From the NCBI RefSeq assembly GCF_000829825.1, contig NZ_JXSL01000019.1:39221-103220 (forward strand): a stretch of 64,000 bases of DNA, in the 5' to 3' direction. Numbering within the stretch: position 1 is the stretch's first letter; each line of letters opens with the position of its first letter. Positions 42,834 through 53,060 of the stretch are shown here, piece by piece. Below the pieces are notes generated by a model. It made no database searches and was not told the origin of the DNA. It saw nothing but the letters and a program-made list of their open reading frames with translations. The DNA comes from Paramagnetospirillum magnetotacticum MS-1. Lineage in GTDB: Bacteria > Pseudomonadota > Alphaproteobacteria > Rhodospirillales > Magnetospirillaceae. Made by a program: the position numbers and the translations under genes.

Positions 42834-43435
42834 TGTCCCGGCCGGCCGAGTCGATTCTTGATCGTCTTCACGCCCTGAGCCAGCAGCCCCTGGGATGGAG
42901 CGAGGCCGAGTTCGCGGAGAGCCTGCTGAAGGCCCGCGCCCGGCGTCTGGCCGCGCCACGCGGTGATGCGCATCGGATTGCGGCGGGGTTCGACGTCCTG
43001 GGGGTACGCATCGCCAATGAGCGCTATGCCTTCTCCCTCGACACCTTGTCCGAGGTGATGCTGCTATCTCGTTGGACTCCGGTTCCGGGACAGCCGCAAT
43101 ATCTCCTGGGCGTCACCAATCTCAGGGGGGAAATCCGTCCCGTCCTGGATCTGCACTCCTTGTTGGGTCTTCCGGTTCCCGCGCCCGAGGCGCGGAGCTG
43201 GGTGATCTTTCTCAAGGCCGAGGGCTCCGAGGTGGGGGTCCGGGTCGATGGCCTGGACCGGGTCATTCGCCTGGATCCGGCCCGGATGACCTGTCCGCAC
43301 GAATCCGGCAATGGTCTGCCGCAACGTTTCATTTCCGGCATCACACCCGATGCCCTGATTCTTCTCGATACCGCACAGCTTCTGGCTCTGGACGCGCTGA
43401 AAGATACGCGTCTCCAGGGCCCGGATGAGTCATGA
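42833..43435 (+). CDS. cheW: Second CheW-like coupling protein with N-terminal extension
   Basis: A 200-residue protein. About 45 helical residues precede a CheW domain ('FDVLGVRIANERYAFSLDTLSEVMLLSRWTPVPGQPQYLLGVTNLRGEIRPVLDLHSLLGL'), which keeps the canonical NLRG motif. Its start and stop overlap cheR and the receptor gene, so stoichiometry is probably set by coupling. It should link the PilJ-like receptor to CheA; the first CheW may serve another role. Confidence 0.9.
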   Translation: MSRPAESILDRLHALSQQPLGWSEAEFAESLLKARARRLAAPRGDAHRIAAGFDVLGVRIANERYAFSLDTLSEVMLLSRWTPVPGQPQYLLGVTNLRGEIRPVLDLHSLLGLPVPAPEARSWVIFLKAEGSEVGVRVDGLDRVIRLDPARMTCPHESGNGLPQRFISGITPDALILLDTAQLLALDALKDTRLQGPDES

Positions 43436-45069
43436 AGGAAGGCCCGATGACCATGAATGCGAAACGCTCCTGGTGGAAAGATCTGAAGCTTCGCCGCAAG
43501 TTTTCCACCGTGTCCCTGGGCTTCACCCTGGTCCTGGCCGGGCTGATCTCGTTCAACGTCATGGTGCTGCGCAGCCAGACCCAGAATTCGTTGGTCACCG
43601 ACATGGCAGGGCGCCAGCGCATGTTGTCGCAGAAATTTGCCAAGGAGGTCCTGTTGCTGAGCGGCGGGGTGGCGGTTGATCACCAAGCCACCTTGCGGCT
43701 GATGCGCGATTCCCTGGCGGCCCTGATGGAGGGCGGCGAGGCGGTGATCAATCTGGACACCGGGGCCAAGGCCGACTTGCCCGCGGCTCCCAATCTGGAA
43801 ATCCGGGCTAAGCTGGCCGAGCAGGCGACCTTACTGCGTCAGTACGAGGCCTCGGCGACGGGATTTCTGGCTCTGGGGGCGGCGGATGCCCGCCGGGCCG
43901 ATAAGCTGAAGGAGCTCTTGGGCTTGCAGGCCCAGCTCAGCGATTCCACCGAGGCGGTGGTCAAGATGCTGAGCCTTCAGGCCGAAGGCGCCATCCGAGG
44001 CATGATCGGGCTGGAAATCATCGTGGGCCTGATCTGCGCCCTGTCCGGTCTGGTGGTCAGCAGCCTGATCGGCCGCCAGATCGCCGATCCCCTGGCCGCT
44101 TGCGCCGAGGCTGCCCGCAAGATCGCCGAGGGCGACCTGCGCATCAAGCCCTTGGAGGTGAGTTCCACCGACGAGATCGGCGTTCTGCAGCAGGCCTTCG
44201 ACGAGATGTTGTACAGCCAGCGCGATATCGCGATTCAGACCCGTTCCGCCTGTGACGCGCTGACCGCGGCGGCGGCGGCCATTCTGTCTTCGGCCCAGGA
44301 GCAGGCCGCGGGTACCAAGCAGCAGGCCGCGGCCGTGCAGGAGATCACCACCACGGTGGAGGAAATCAGCCTGTCGGGCAAGCAGGTGGCCGAGCGGTCG
44401 CGTCAGGTGGCGGGCACCGCCGAGGCGGTGGCCACTTCGGGCAATGCGGGCTTGCATGCGGTGCGCGATGCTTCGGCCGGTATGGAGGCCATCCGCGAGC
44501 AGACCGAAACCGTGGCCGAAAACATCATCACGCTTTCGGAACGCACCCAGGCGGTGGGCGAGATCATCGCCACGGTCAACGAGATCGCCGAGCAATCCAA
44601 TCTGGTGGCCTTGAACGCCGCCATCGAGGCCGCCGACGCCCGCGAGCAGGGCCGGCGCTTCTCGGTGGTGGCGGGCGAGATCAAGAACCTGGCCGATCAG
44701 GCCAAGGAAGCCACCTCCCAGGTGCGCGGCATCCTGGAACAGACCCAGAAGGGCATCAACACCTCGGTGATGCTGACCGAGGAGGCCTTGAAGCGCGTCG
44801 AACTGGGCCGCGAGAAATCCACCATGTCCGAGCACGTCATCCGTCAGATGTCCGACAACATCCAGGAAAGCGTCCATGCCTTCCAGCAGATCGTCGGCGC
44901 CACCAATCAGCAGCAGATCGGCCTGGAACAGGTGACCCAGGCGCTGCATGAAATCCGTCAGGCCAGCCAGCAGACGGCGCAGACCACCGCCCAGTTGGAG
45001 AAGGCCTCCCTCGATCTCAGCCAGTTGGGCCAGACGCTGTCGCGCACCTTGGAGAAATACCGGCTTTGA
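43432..45069 (+). CDS. PilJ-like methyl-accepting chemotaxis protein
   Basis: 545 residues. A membrane segment (about 27-46) leads to a periplasmic domain with 'DMAGRQRMLSQKFAKEVLLL', the signature of the type IV pili chemoreceptor N-terminal (PilJ) domain. A second membrane segment, HAMP ('KIAEGDLRIKPLEVSSTDEIG') and a signalling domain with 'EIAEQSNLVALNAAIEAADAREQGRRFSVVA' follow. This tip is of the PilJ/alternative class rather than the flagellar type. An ATG at 43447 with AAGGAAGG ahead is an alternative start. Its end overlaps cheA (ATGA). It is the only receptor in the operon. Confidence 0.92.
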   Translation: MKEGPMTMNAKRSWWKDLKLRRKFSTVSLGFTLVLAGLISFNVMVLRSQTQNSLVTDMAGRQRMLSQKFAKEVLLLSGGVAVDHQATLRLMRDSLAALMEGGEAVINLDTGAKADLPAAPNLEIRAKLAEQATLLRQYEASATGFLALGAADARRADKLKELLGLQAQLSDSTEAVVKMLSLQAEGAIRGMIGLEIIVGLICALSGLVVSSLIGRQIADPLAACAEAARKIAEGDLRIKPLEVSSTDEIGVLQQAFDEMLYSQRDIAIQTRSACDALTAAAAAILSSAQEQAAGTKQQAAAVQEITTTVEEISLSGKQVAERSRQVAGTAEAVATSGNAGLHAVRDASAGMEAIREQTETVAENIITLSERTQAVGEIIATVNEIAEQSNLVALNAAIEAADAREQGRRFSVVAGEIKNLADQAKEATSQVRGILEQTQKGINTSVMLTEEALKRVELGREKSTMSEHVIRQMSDNIQESVHAFQQIVGATNQQQIGLEQVTQALHEIRQASQQTAQTTAQLEKASLDLSQLGQTLSRTLEKYRL

Positions 45070-47363
45070 TCAGTATCCGCGAAAGGCTGCTGCAAGCCTT
45101 TCAGATCGAATACCGGGAACATGTTGAGGCTATCCGCACCCTGCTCGACGACCTCGGGCATAAGGCGGAAGGCAGCGGACTCGCGCAGCTGGACGAGATC
45201 TTCCGCCGTGCCCATTCCCTGAAGGGCGCGGCGCGGGCGGTTGATCTGCCGCCCATCGAGGAAATCTCCCACCGCATGGAGACCCTGTTCGCCCGTGTCC
45301 GTTCAGGCCAGGCGAAGCTGGATTCGTCCATGGCCATGGGCCTTGGCCATGTCCTCGACGTCATCGAGGATTGGGTGGCCGCCAATATGGCCAACGAGCC
45401 GCTGCCCGATACCTCGGACACGGTTATCGCCCTAGAAGCGATGATCGGCGGTCAGGCGGTCGATATCCACCCTTCGGTCGCGGCCTCACCCGTTGTGCCG
45501 CCACGTCCCGTTCCCGTTCCCGCTTCCGAGCCGCCGCCGCCATCCGCCGCTCCGCCGCCTGTGGAGGAGGAGGAGGAGCCGTCTTCCGCCGAACGCTCGG
45601 CCTCGCCGGTGCGTCCCGAGGAAACGGTCCGGGTCAGGGCCGAGCATCTCGACCGTCTGCTGCGCTCGTCCAACGAATTGCTGACCGAGACCATGAACCA
45701 GCGGCAGGTGACCCAATCACTGCTGGGTCTCGACAGGACCTTGAGCGATTTCGACCGCTCCTGGCGGCGCGCCCGCAAGAATGCCGCCGCCGCGCTGCGC
45801 GATCTTGGCGATTACGACCGGGCCATCGCGCTGGAGCGCCAGTACGAGGCCTTGGAGCAGAATCTGACCAGTATCGGCCGCGAATTGCGCTCGGTTCGCC
45901 GCCGCCAGCAACGGACCGGTTGGGCGCTGCGCCAGCTTGGCAATGACCTGCAGCAAGAAGTCCGCCAGGTCCGCATGGTGCCCGCCGATTCCATTTTCGG
46001 GGCCTTCCGCAAGATGGTGCGCGATCTGGCCCGTGCCGTCGGCAAGCAGGTGACGGTGCAGGTCTCCGGCCTGGACGTGGAGGCCGACCGCATGGTGCTG
46101 CAGGGGCTCAAGGACCCGGTGATGCATCTGCTGCGCAACGCGCTGTCCCACGGCGTCGAACCGCCGGACGAGCGCAAGGCCGCAGGCAGGCCCGCGGCGG
46201 CTCATGTGGGCCTGTCCTTCGACGTTTCAGAAGGACGCCTCGTCGTTCTGATCGAGGATGATGGACGGGGCGTGAACTTCGAGGCCATCCGCCGCAAGGC
46301 GGTGGAGCGCGGCCTGTTCTCCGAGGCCCAGTCCTTCCAGATGGATCGCCAGTCGCTGATCGACATCATCTTCGATCCCGGCTTTTCCACCGCACGGGTG
46401 GTGGACGACCTGTCGGGACGCGGCATGGGGCTTTCCGTGGTGCGCGAAGCCATGGCCATGATGAATGGCACGGTGGAGGTGCTGGACCGCCAGCCCATGG
46501 GCACCTGTTTCCGTCTGTCCCTGCCCTTGACCGTCTCGACCCAGCGCCTCTTCCTGGTGGAGTGCCAGGGGCATGTCTATGGCCTGCCCACCGAAGGCGT
46601 CGATCGCCTTTATCGCGTGCGGGCCGAGGATGTGGGCACCGTCGAGGGCAAGTCTGTGGTGTTCCTTGGCGACCGCCAGATTCCGCTGCTGTCGCTGGCT
46701 CATCTGCTGGCCTTGGGGGAAAGCGCGGTCAAGGTGACGCGCAACGTGGTGCCGCTGGTGGTGCTGAAGAACGGCGAACGCCGGGTGGCGGTGGCCATCG
46801 ACGGCTTCTTGTCCATCCGCGAGGGCCTGGTCAAGGATATCGGCGTGCCGGGGGCGCGCGGCACCATGGTGGCGGGCGGCGTCCTGCTGGAGGACGGCGA
46901 TATCGCCCTGGTTCTCAATCCCTTCGAGATCGTCGAGACCTTCCGCAAATCGGGCAGCATCCGGGTGCTGACCACCGTGGAAAAACCGGCGGAAAAGAGG
47001 GTTCCGGTGATCCTGGTGGTGGACGATTCCCTTACCACCCGGACCTTGGAAAAGAGCATCCTTGAAGCCCACGGCTATCAGGTGCGTCTGGCCCATGACG
47101 GGCTGGAGGCGCTGGGCCGCCTCCGGGCCGAGCAAATCGACTTGATCATTTCCGATATCCAGATGCCGCGCCTCGATGGTTTTGGTCTGCTGCAGGCGGT
47201 GAAGGCCGATCCGGCGCTGAAGTCCATTCCCCTGATCCTGGTCAGTTCGCTGGAGGCGCGAGCCGACAAGGAACGCGGGCTGGAACTGGGCGCCGATGCC
47301 TATGTGGTCAAGCGCAAGTTCGACCAGAAGGACCTCCTTGAAACCATCGAGCAATTCCTATGA
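45066..47363 (+). CDS. cheA: CheA-type histidine kinase with C-terminal receiver
   Basis: 765 residues: Hpt domain with phospho-site His50 ('RRAHSLKGAARAV'), a Pro/Glu-rich linker (about 140-180), dimerisation and long helical region, HATPase ('HLLRNALSHGVEPPDERKAAGRP', 'DDGRGVNFE', 'LSGRGMGLSVVREAM'), CheW-like regulatory domain (about 500-620) and a receiver with 'LIISDIQMPRLDGFGLL'. Such CheA-REC hybrids occur in alternative chemosensory systems where the receiver acts as phosphate sink or output. It overlaps the receptor gene and cheB by four bases each. With no cheY in the operon, its receiver and the two kinases downstream are the likely phosphoryl targets. Confidence 0.94.
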   Translation: MISIRERLLQAFQIEYREHVEAIRTLLDDLGHKAEGSGLAQLDEIFRRAHSLKGAARAVDLPPIEEISHRMETLFARVRSGQAKLDSSMAMGLGHVLDVIEDWVAANMANEPLPDTSDTVIALEAMIGGQAVDIHPSVAASPVVPPRPVPVPASEPPPPSAAPPPVEEEEEPSSAERSASPVRPEETVRVRAEHLDRLLRSSNELLTETMNQRQVTQSLLGLDRTLSDFDRSWRRARKNAAAALRDLGDYDRAIALERQYEALEQNLTSIGRELRSVRRRQQRTGWALRQLGNDLQQEVRQVRMVPADSIFGAFRKMVRDLARAVGKQVTVQVSGLDVEADRMVLQGLKDPVMHLLRNALSHGVEPPDERKAAGRPAAAHVGLSFDVSEGRLVVLIEDDGRGVNFEAIRRKAVERGLFSEAQSFQMDRQSLIDIIFDPGFSTARVVDDLSGRGMGLSVVREAMAMMNGTVEVLDRQPMGTCFRLSLPLTVSTQRLFLVECQGHVYGLPTEGVDRLYRVRAEDVGTVEGKSVVFLGDRQIPLLSLAHLLALGESAVKVTRNVVPLVVLKNGERRVAVAIDGFLSIREGLVKDIGVPGARGTMVAGGVLLEDGDIALVLNPFEIVETFRKSGSIRVLTTVEKPAEKRVPVILVVDDSLTTRTLEKSILEAHGYQVRLAHDGLEALGRLRAEQIDLIISDIQMPRLDGFGLLQAVKADPALKSIPLILVSSLEARADKERGLELGADAYVVKRKFDQKDLLETIEQFL

Positions 47364-48418
47364 GAAAGAAGATCAAGGTCCTGATCGTCGAGGATTCCCT
47401 GGTCGTTCGGGAGTTGCTGAAACACATCATCGGTTCGGACGAGCGTTTCGAGGTGATGGCGGCGGTGACCAGCGCCGAGGAATGCCTGGATCTGCTGGAG
47501 ACCCAGCAGCCCGACGTCATTTCGCTCGACATCCGTCTGCCCGGCATGAACGGCTTGGATGCCACGCTCAAAATCATGTCGCGCCGCCCAACCCCAATCG
47601 TGGTCGTGGCGGCCCAGGTGGACGACAACGAGCTTAACATCGCCATGAACGCGCTGCGCGCCGGTGCCCTTTCGGTGGTGGAAAAGCCGGTGGGCGTGAC
47701 CAATGCCGGTTATGAGACCATGGCGGCCAAGATCTGCACCCAGCTGGCGATCATGAGTCAGGTCCAGGTAGTGCGCCAAGGCATCAGCCGAGGTCTGAAT
47801 TTCGGCAGTGACGACGCGCCGCCTCAGCCACTTCAGGGCGGTGCCGTGAACTATTCCATGGTCGGCATCGTGGCTTCCACCGGCGGCCCCCAGGCCCTGG
47901 TGCAGTTGCTGGGCGGGTTGGGCGCCGATTTTCCCCTGCCGATCTTGCTGGTCCAGCATATCACGTCCAGTTTTCTCGAAGGCTTCGTGACCTGGCTTTC
48001 GGGTGCCACCCCCTTTGAAGTCCGCATTGCCAGCGAGGACGAGAAGCCGCTTCCGGGACGGGTCTATGTGGCTCCCGTCGATCGCCATCTGGGGTTGATT
48101 CATGGCCATCTGGCCATTTTCGATTCGCCCGCCGTCTGTAATCAGAAGCCGTCGGGGACCGTCTTGTTCGCCGCCATGGCGCGCGAGATGGGCAAGCATG
48201 CGATCGGCGTGGTGCTGACCGGCATGGGCACCGATGGTTCGGATGGGTTGCGCCAAATGGCCGACAAGGGGGCCTATACCATCGTGGAGGATGCCTCCAC
48301 CTGCGTGGTCAACGGCATGCCCGCCGCCGCCGCCAAGCTGGGCGCGGCGCGCGAGACCTTGCCGCTGCCCGCCATTGCCTCAAGATTGCGTGACCTCGCC
48401 CTGGGAGGAGACAAGTGA
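47360..48418 (+). CDS. cheB: CheB-type receptor methylesterase
   Basis: 352 residues with a receiver (phospho-acceptor Asp57 in 'VISLDIRLPGMNG', Lys in 'VVEKPVG') and a methylesterase domain with the catalytic set 'ASTGGPQAL' (Ser), 'LVQHITSSFLEGF' (His) and 'LTGMGTDGSDGL' (Asp). It removes methyl groups from, or deamidates, receptor glutamates. The receiver position that is normally Ser/Thr before the last helix reads 'VVVAAQ', which may weaken activation by phosphorylation. It overlaps cheA and the next kinase gene (GTGA). Confidence 0.94.
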   Translation: MRKKIKVLIVEDSLVVRELLKHIIGSDERFEVMAAVTSAEECLDLLETQQPDVISLDIRLPGMNGLDATLKIMSRRPTPIVVVAAQVDDNELNIAMNALRAGALSVVEKPVGVTNAGYETMAAKICTQLAIMSQVQVVRQGISRGLNFGSDDAPPQPLQGGAVNYSMVGIVASTGGPQALVQLLGGLGADFPLPILLVQHITSSFLEGFVTWLSGATPFEVRIASEDEKPLPGRVYVAPVDRHLGLIHGHLAIFDSPAVCNQKPSGTVLFAAMAREMGKHAIGVVLTGMGTDGSDGLRQMADKGAYTIVEDASTCVVNGMPAAAAKLGAARETLPLPAIASRLRDLALGGDK

Positions 48419-50115
48419 CCGACAGCCATCTCATCCTCATTGTCGAGGACTCGGTGACTCAGGCCTTAAAGCTGCAATTGGTTATGGAGCAGGAGGGGTT
48501 CGAGACCGTCTGCGCCCATTCCGGCGAGGCGGCCTTGGAGGAGATCAACCGCCGCCGCCCCAGCCTGATCATCGTCGATTACCATCTGCCGGGCATTCAG
48601 GGCGACGAATTGTGCCGTCAGATCCATATGGACATCACCACGCGCAGTATTCCGCTGATGATGCTCACCGCCGATGAAACCTCGGCGGCGGAACTGCACG
48701 GTCTGGAAAGCGGCGCCGACGATTTCGTCGCCAAGTCAGAGGACCCCGAGATCTTGCTGCTGCGGGTCCACAATCTGCTGCGCAAGGCCCGGCGCGAGGC
48801 GGTCAATGTGGAGGTCGGCCGTTCGCTGTTCCGGCGCGCCCGCGTCCTGATCATCGATGACAGCGCAACCTATCGCGAAAGCCTGGCGCAGGAACTGACC
48901 GACGAAGGCTGCGACGTCACCCAGGTGACCAGCGGCGGCGAGGGGCTGCTGGCGCTGGCCGAATGCGACTTCGACTGCGTCATGGTCGATATGGTGATGC
49001 CCGGAATGGACGGCATCGCCGTGTGCAAGGAGTTGTCCAAGCTGCGCGCCGACAGCGCCGCGCCCCTGGTGGTGCTCATGCTGTCGGCTTACGAGCACAA
49101 GGAGAACGTCGCCCGCGCGCTGGAGGCCGGTGCCGACGATTTCGTGGGCAAATCCACCGAGATGAGCCTGTTGCGCGCCCGGCTGCGCGCCCTGCTGCGC
49201 CGCAAGTTCCTGCTGGAGCAGAACCAGCGCATCGTCGAAGAAATCCGCCTGCGCGAGATGGAGACCTTGCGCGCCAAGGCAGAGAAGGAGGCCGCCGAGG
49301 CCCGCGCCGCCCTGGCCGAGGGACTGGCCCGCGCCAATCGCGAACTGGAAGAGGCCAATACCAAGCTGCAGGAGACCCAGGTTCACCTGATCCAGTCGGA
49401 AAAGATGGCCTCTCTGGGTCAGCTGGTGGCCGGTATCGCCCACGAGATCAACAACCCTCTGTCCTTCGCGTTGTCCAACGTCTTCACCATCGAGAACTGG
49501 CTGGCCGCCGTGATGGCCGAGGCCGCGCCCTGCCTGGCCGAGGACCATCTGGTCAAGCTGGACAAGGCCAGGAAGCGCATCGCCGATACCGGCCAGGGGC
49601 TGGAACGGGTGCGCGAACTGGTGGTCAAGCTCAGGACCTTCTCGCGCCTGGACGAGGGCGAGTTCAAGACCGTCGATATCAAGGATGCGGTGGAATCCGT
49701 CCTCTTGTTCCTGCGCCACAAGATGAGCGACCGCATCGAGGTCCGGCGCAATTACATGGCCGACAATATGCTGGCCTGTTATGCCGGGCAGCTCAATCAG
49801 GTGATCATGAACGTGGTGGCCAATGCGGTGGACGCCATCGAGGGCAAAGGCACGATCACCGTGCGCACCTTCCGCCAGGACGGCATGTTCGCCATCGCCG
49901 TGGCCGATACCGGTAGTGGCATCCCGGCCGAAATCCGGGAACGCATCTTCGATCCGTTCTTCACCACCAAACCGGTGGGCCAGGGGACCGGTCTGGGATT
50001 GTCCATTTCCTACGGTATCATCAAGAGCCATGATGGCCGTATCGAGGTGTCGAGCGATCCGGGGCAGGGGACGGAAATCCGTATCCTGATCCCAGTCAAT
50101 CTCGTAGGGGCCTGA
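48415..50115 (+). CDS. Histidine kinase with two N-terminal receivers
   Basis: 566 residues from a GTG start overlapping cheB. Receiver 1 (about 1-125) has Asp55 in '[13 protein letters not shown]'; receiver 2 (about 140-260) has '[13 protein letters not shown]'. A coiled coil rich in Glu/Ala (about 270-330) leads to a kinase core with '[21 protein letters not shown]' as H box, '[15 protein letters not shown]', 'DTGSGIP' and '[14 protein letters not shown]'. The order REC-REC-HK suggests a kinase switched by phosphoryl input from CheA rather than by a sensor domain. It is soluble. Confidence 0.92.
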   Translation: MTDSHLILIVEDSVTQALKLQLVMEQEGFETVCAHSGEAALEEINRRRPSLIIVDYHLPGIQGDELCRQIHMDITTRSIPLMMLTADETSAAELHGLESGADDFVAKSEDPEILLLRVHNLLRKARREAVNVEVGRSLFRRARVLIIDDSATYRESLAQELTDEGCDVTQVTSGGEGLLALAECDFDCVMVDMVMPGMDGIAVCKELSKLRADSAAPLVVLMLSAYEHKENVARALEAGADDFVGKSTEMSLLRARLRALLRRKFLLEQNQRIVEEIRLREMETLRAKAEKEAAEARAALAEGLARANRELEEANTKLQETQVHLIQSEKMASLGQLVAGIAHEINNPLSFALSNVFTIENWLAAVMAEAAPCLAEDHLVKLDKARKRIADTGQGLERVRELVVKLRTFSRLDEGEFKTVDIKDAVESVLLFLRHKMSDRIEVRRNYMADNMLACYAGQLNQVIMNVVANAVDAIEGKGTITVRTFRQDGMFAIAVADTGSGIPAEIRERIFDPFFTTKPVGQGTGLGLSISYGIIKSHDGRIEVSSDPGQGTEIRILIPVNLVGA

Positions 50116-50120
50116 AACCC

Positions 50121-51728
50121 ATGAACGCTTCCCCGACCGGGCCGAAGGAAACCGTTCTCGTCGTCGATGACGAGCCGCAGATCCTGACCGCCATTACCGA
50201 TCTGCTGGAAGACGAATACTTGGTCTTGACGGCCAATGATGGCCCTTCGGCGCTGGACCTGCTGAAGGGGAACGAGGTGGCGGTGATCTTGTCGGATCAG
50301 CGCATGCCGGGCATGAGCGGTGCCGAATTCCTGGGGCAGGCCCGTATTCAATCCGATGCAACCCGTGTGCTGGTGACCGGCTATTCCGACCTGGACGCCC
50401 TGGTCAGCGCCGTCAATCTCGGCCAGATCCACGCCTATCTGTCCAAGCCCTGGAATCCGTTGGAACTGAAGGTGGTGGTGCGGACCGCCGCCGATCGCTG
50501 GCGTCTGGACCGGACGTTGCAGCAGGAACGGACTCTGCTGCTGGCACTGATGAACAATATTCCCGATGCGGTGTTCATCAAGGATCTGCAGCTCAAATTC
50601 TCCCGCGTCAACCAGCCCCAGGCCCGACTGATCGGCATGGCGGAGACCAGCGATCTGATGGGCCAGCGCCTTTCGGATCTGTTGGGGTCCGAACGGGCCC
50701 TGGCCGTGGAGGCCGAAGAGCGCGAAATCATCGAGACCGGCAGCCAGCAGTTGGACCGGGTGGAATCCGTCACCGATCCCGAGGGTAATGCCCAGTGGTA
50801 TTCAGTGACCAAGGTTCCCATCCGCCAGGGCGGCGAGGTGGTGGGGCTGGCCGGGATCGCCCGCGACGTCACGGCACGCAAGCAGGCGGAGGATTATCTG
50901 CGCCGTGCCCATGACGAGTTGCAGCATGCGGTGGAAGAACGGACCCGATGGCTCCAGAAGGAAATCGGCCGCCGGGCCGCGGCCGAGGAACAGGCCCAGG
51001 CCGCGCGCGAGGCCGCCGAGGCCGCGTCGCGCGCCAAGACCATCTTCCTGGCCAATATGAGCCATGAACTGCGCACGCCCTTGAATGCCATCATCGGCTT
51101 TTCCGAACTGGCCCACTCCATCATGGAGAAGCCCGAAATTGACCGCTATGGCGGCTTTCTCGACAACATCTCGGAATCCGCCCATCACCTTCTTCGGGTG
51201 ATCAGCGATATCCTCGACGTGTCGCGCGTCGAGGTGGGCAAGGTCACGCTGCGCGAAAGCCAGGTGGACGTGGCCGAGGCGGTACGTTCGGCCATGCGTC
51301 TGGTCGGTCATGTGGTCTCCAGCAAGAGGCAAAGCCTGACCTTCACTCCCGAAGACGGCCTACCCCGGATCCGGGCGGACGAGCGGCTGATGAAGCAGAT
51401 CGTTCTCAACCTGCTGTCCAACGCCGCCAAGTTCACGCCCGAATCCGGCAATATCTCGGTTGCTGCGCGCTTGAAGGATGGCTGCGTGATCGTCGAAGTG
51501 GCCGATGACGGAGTCGGCATCGCCGCCGAGGATATGGCCATGGTGCTGCAGCCTTTCGGTCAGGCGGAAAACGCCATCAGCCCTAAGCACGAGGGGACCG
51601 GCCTGGGGCTGCCGCTCGCCAAGGGCTTCATGGAACTGCACGGCGGCAGCCTGACGCTCAAAAGCCAGGTGGGCGAGGGGACGACGGTGGTGCTGACCTT
51701 CCCCGCCTCCTGCGTGGTGGCGGGGTAA
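50121..51728 (+). CDS. Histidine kinase with RpfG-type receiver and PAS domain
   Basis: 535 residues. An N-terminal receiver has Asp59 in 'ILSDQRMPGMSGAEFL' and 'YLSKPWNPLEL', the pattern of RpfG-like regulators. A PAS domain follows ('NIPDAVFIKDLQLKFSRVNQPQ'), then a coiled coil, H box 'MSHELRTPLNAIIGFSEL' and ATPase 'QIVLNLLSNAAKF', 'DDGVGIAAED' and 'GTGLGLPLAKG'. It starts six bases after the previous kinase and ends the operon. It could take phosphate on its receiver from CheA and pass it to an unlinked regulator. Confidence 0.92.
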   Translation: MNASPTGPKETVLVVDDEPQILTAITDLLEDEYLVLTANDGPSALDLLKGNEVAVILSDQRMPGMSGAEFLGQARIQSDATRVLVTGYSDLDALVSAVNLGQIHAYLSKPWNPLELKVVVRTAADRWRLDRTLQQERTLLLALMNNIPDAVFIKDLQLKFSRVNQPQARLIGMAETSDLMGQRLSDLLGSERALAVEAEEREIIETGSQQLDRVESVTDPEGNAQWYSVTKVPIRQGGEVVGLAGIARDVTARKQAEDYLRRAHDELQHAVEERTRWLQKEIGRRAAAEEQAQAAREAAEAASRAKTIFLANMSHELRTPLNAIIGFSELAHSIMEKPEIDRYGGFLDNISESAHHLLRVISDILDVSRVEVGKVTLRESQVDVAEAVRSAMRLVGHVVSSKRQSLTFTPEDGLPRIRADERLMKQIVLNLLSNAAKFTPESGNISVAARLKDGCVIVEVADDGVGIAAEDMAMVLQPFGQAENAISPKHEGTGLGLPLAKGFMELHGGSLTLKSQVGEGTTVVLTFPASCVVAG

Positions 51729-51734
51729 AAGAAA

Positions 51735-51761
51735 AAGGGCCGCTCCGATGGAGCGGCCCTT
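51735..51761. terminator. Bidirectional hairpin terminator between the che operon and amtB
   Basis: A perfect 12-bp stem (51735-51746 with 51750-51761) has a three-base loop. On the minus strand it is followed by a T-rich run, so it is a good terminator for amtB; on the plus strand the T run is weak (TTGAAGTTT) but usable for the che operon. Confidence 0.88.
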
Positions 51762-51782
51762 GAAGTTTCAGGGTCGTTGGTC

Positions 51783-53060
51783 TCACCCGGCCTTGCGCTT
51801 GTTGGCCGAGTGCACGGACATGGCCAGGCCATCGTCGTGCACGGTGGTGGCGTCCTCGGGATAGGCGCCAATTTGGTGAATGGACAGATCGGCTCCGGCA
51901 AATTCCTCTTCGTCGGAGAGACGGATGCCGAAGGCCGCCTTGAGGCCGCCATAGACCGCCAGCCCCCCGGCCAGACCGAAGGCCGCACCGATCACCGTAC
52001 CGGCAATCTGTCCGCCGAAGCTGACGCCGCCCAGGCCGCCCAGGGCTTCCTGGCCGAACACGCCGCAGGCCACGCCGCCCAGAAAGCCGCACATGCCGTG
52101 TAGCGCCCAGACGCCCAGCACGTCGTCGATCTTCCACTTGATCTGGCACAGATTGAACAGCCAGACGAACAGAGCTCCGGCAATGCCGCCGGTGACCAGG
52201 GCGCCGATGGGATGCATCACGTCGGAACCGGCGCAGACGGCCACCAGACCGGCCAGGGCGCCGTTATGGATGAAGCCGGGATCGTTGCGGCCCACCACCA
52301 GGCTGGTGAGAATGCCGCCCACCATGGCCATCAGCGAGTTCATGGCCACCAGACCGGAAATATCGGCGATGACCTGGGCGCTCATGACGTTGAAGCCGAA
52401 CCAGCCCACGGAGAGGATCCAGGCCCCCAGCGCCAGGAAGGGGATGTTCGACGGCGGGAAGGCCACCAGACGGCCGTCCTTGCGGTAACGGCCCAGGCGG
52501 GTGCCCAGCATGAGAACGGCGCCAAGGCCGATCCAACCGCCCACGGCGTGCACGACCACCGAGCCCGCGAAGTCGTGGAAGGCCGCGCCGAACCAGCCCT
52601 TCATCAACTCCTGAAAGCCAAAGCGGGTGCCCCAGACCATGCCCTCGAACAGGGGATAGACCAGCCCCACCAGAATGGCGGTGGCCATCAACTGGGTGGT
52701 GAACTTGGCGCGTTCCGCGATGCCGCCCGACACGATGGCCGGAATGGCGGCGGCGAAGGTGGCCAGGAAGAAGAACTTGACCAGATCATAGCCCGACGCC
52801 GCGAAGGCGTTGCCGGTCTTGCCGATCAACACGTCGGCGCCCACCAGGAAATTGGTGCCGTAGGCCACCCCATAGCCCACGAAGAAATAGGCGATGGTCG
52901 AGACCGCGAAATCCGAGATGATCTTGACCAGGGCGTTGACCTGATTTTTCTTTCTGACCGTACCGACCTCGAGGAAGGCGAAGCCGGAATGCATGGCAAG
53001 AACCATCACCGCTCCCAAGAGGATGAACAATACATCAGCGCCTGTTTTCAACGTCTCCAT
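51783..53060 (-). CDS. amtB: Ammonium transporter
   Basis: 425 residues with 11 hydrophobic segments. Family marks include 'DFAGSVVVHAVGGWIGLGAV' (Asp and first pore His), 'ALHGMCGFLGG' (second pore His) and 'GFIHNGALAGLVAVCAGSDVM'. It conducts ammonium through the inner membrane and is gated by PII protein. I start at ATG 53060 (METLKTGADVLFILLGAVM), where the family's first helix begins; the frame is open 63 bases further upstream. No glnK lies next to it, which is unusual. A degenerate sigma-54-like site sits about 50 bases upstream. Confidence 0.95.
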   Translation of the reverse strand: METLKTGADVLFILLGAVMVLAMHSGFAFLEVGTVRKKNQVNALVKIISDFAVSTIAYFFVGYGVAYGTNFLVGADVLIGKTGNAFAASGYDLVKFFFLATFAAAIPAIVSGGIAERAKFTTQLMATAILVGLVYPLFEGMVWGTRFGFQELMKGWFGAAFHDFAGSVVVHAVGGWIGLGAVLMLGTRLGRYRKDGRLVAFPPSNIPFLALGAWILSVGWFGFNVMSAQVIADISGLVAMNSLMAMVGGILTSLVVGRNDPGFIHNGALAGLVAVCAGSDVMHPIGALVTGGIAGALFVWLFNLCQIKWKIDDVLGVWALHGMCGFLGGVACGVFGQEALGGLGGVSFGGQIAGTVIGAAFGLAGGLAVYGGLKAAFGIRLSDEEEFAGADLSIHQIGAYPEDATTVHDDGLAMSVHSANKRKAG

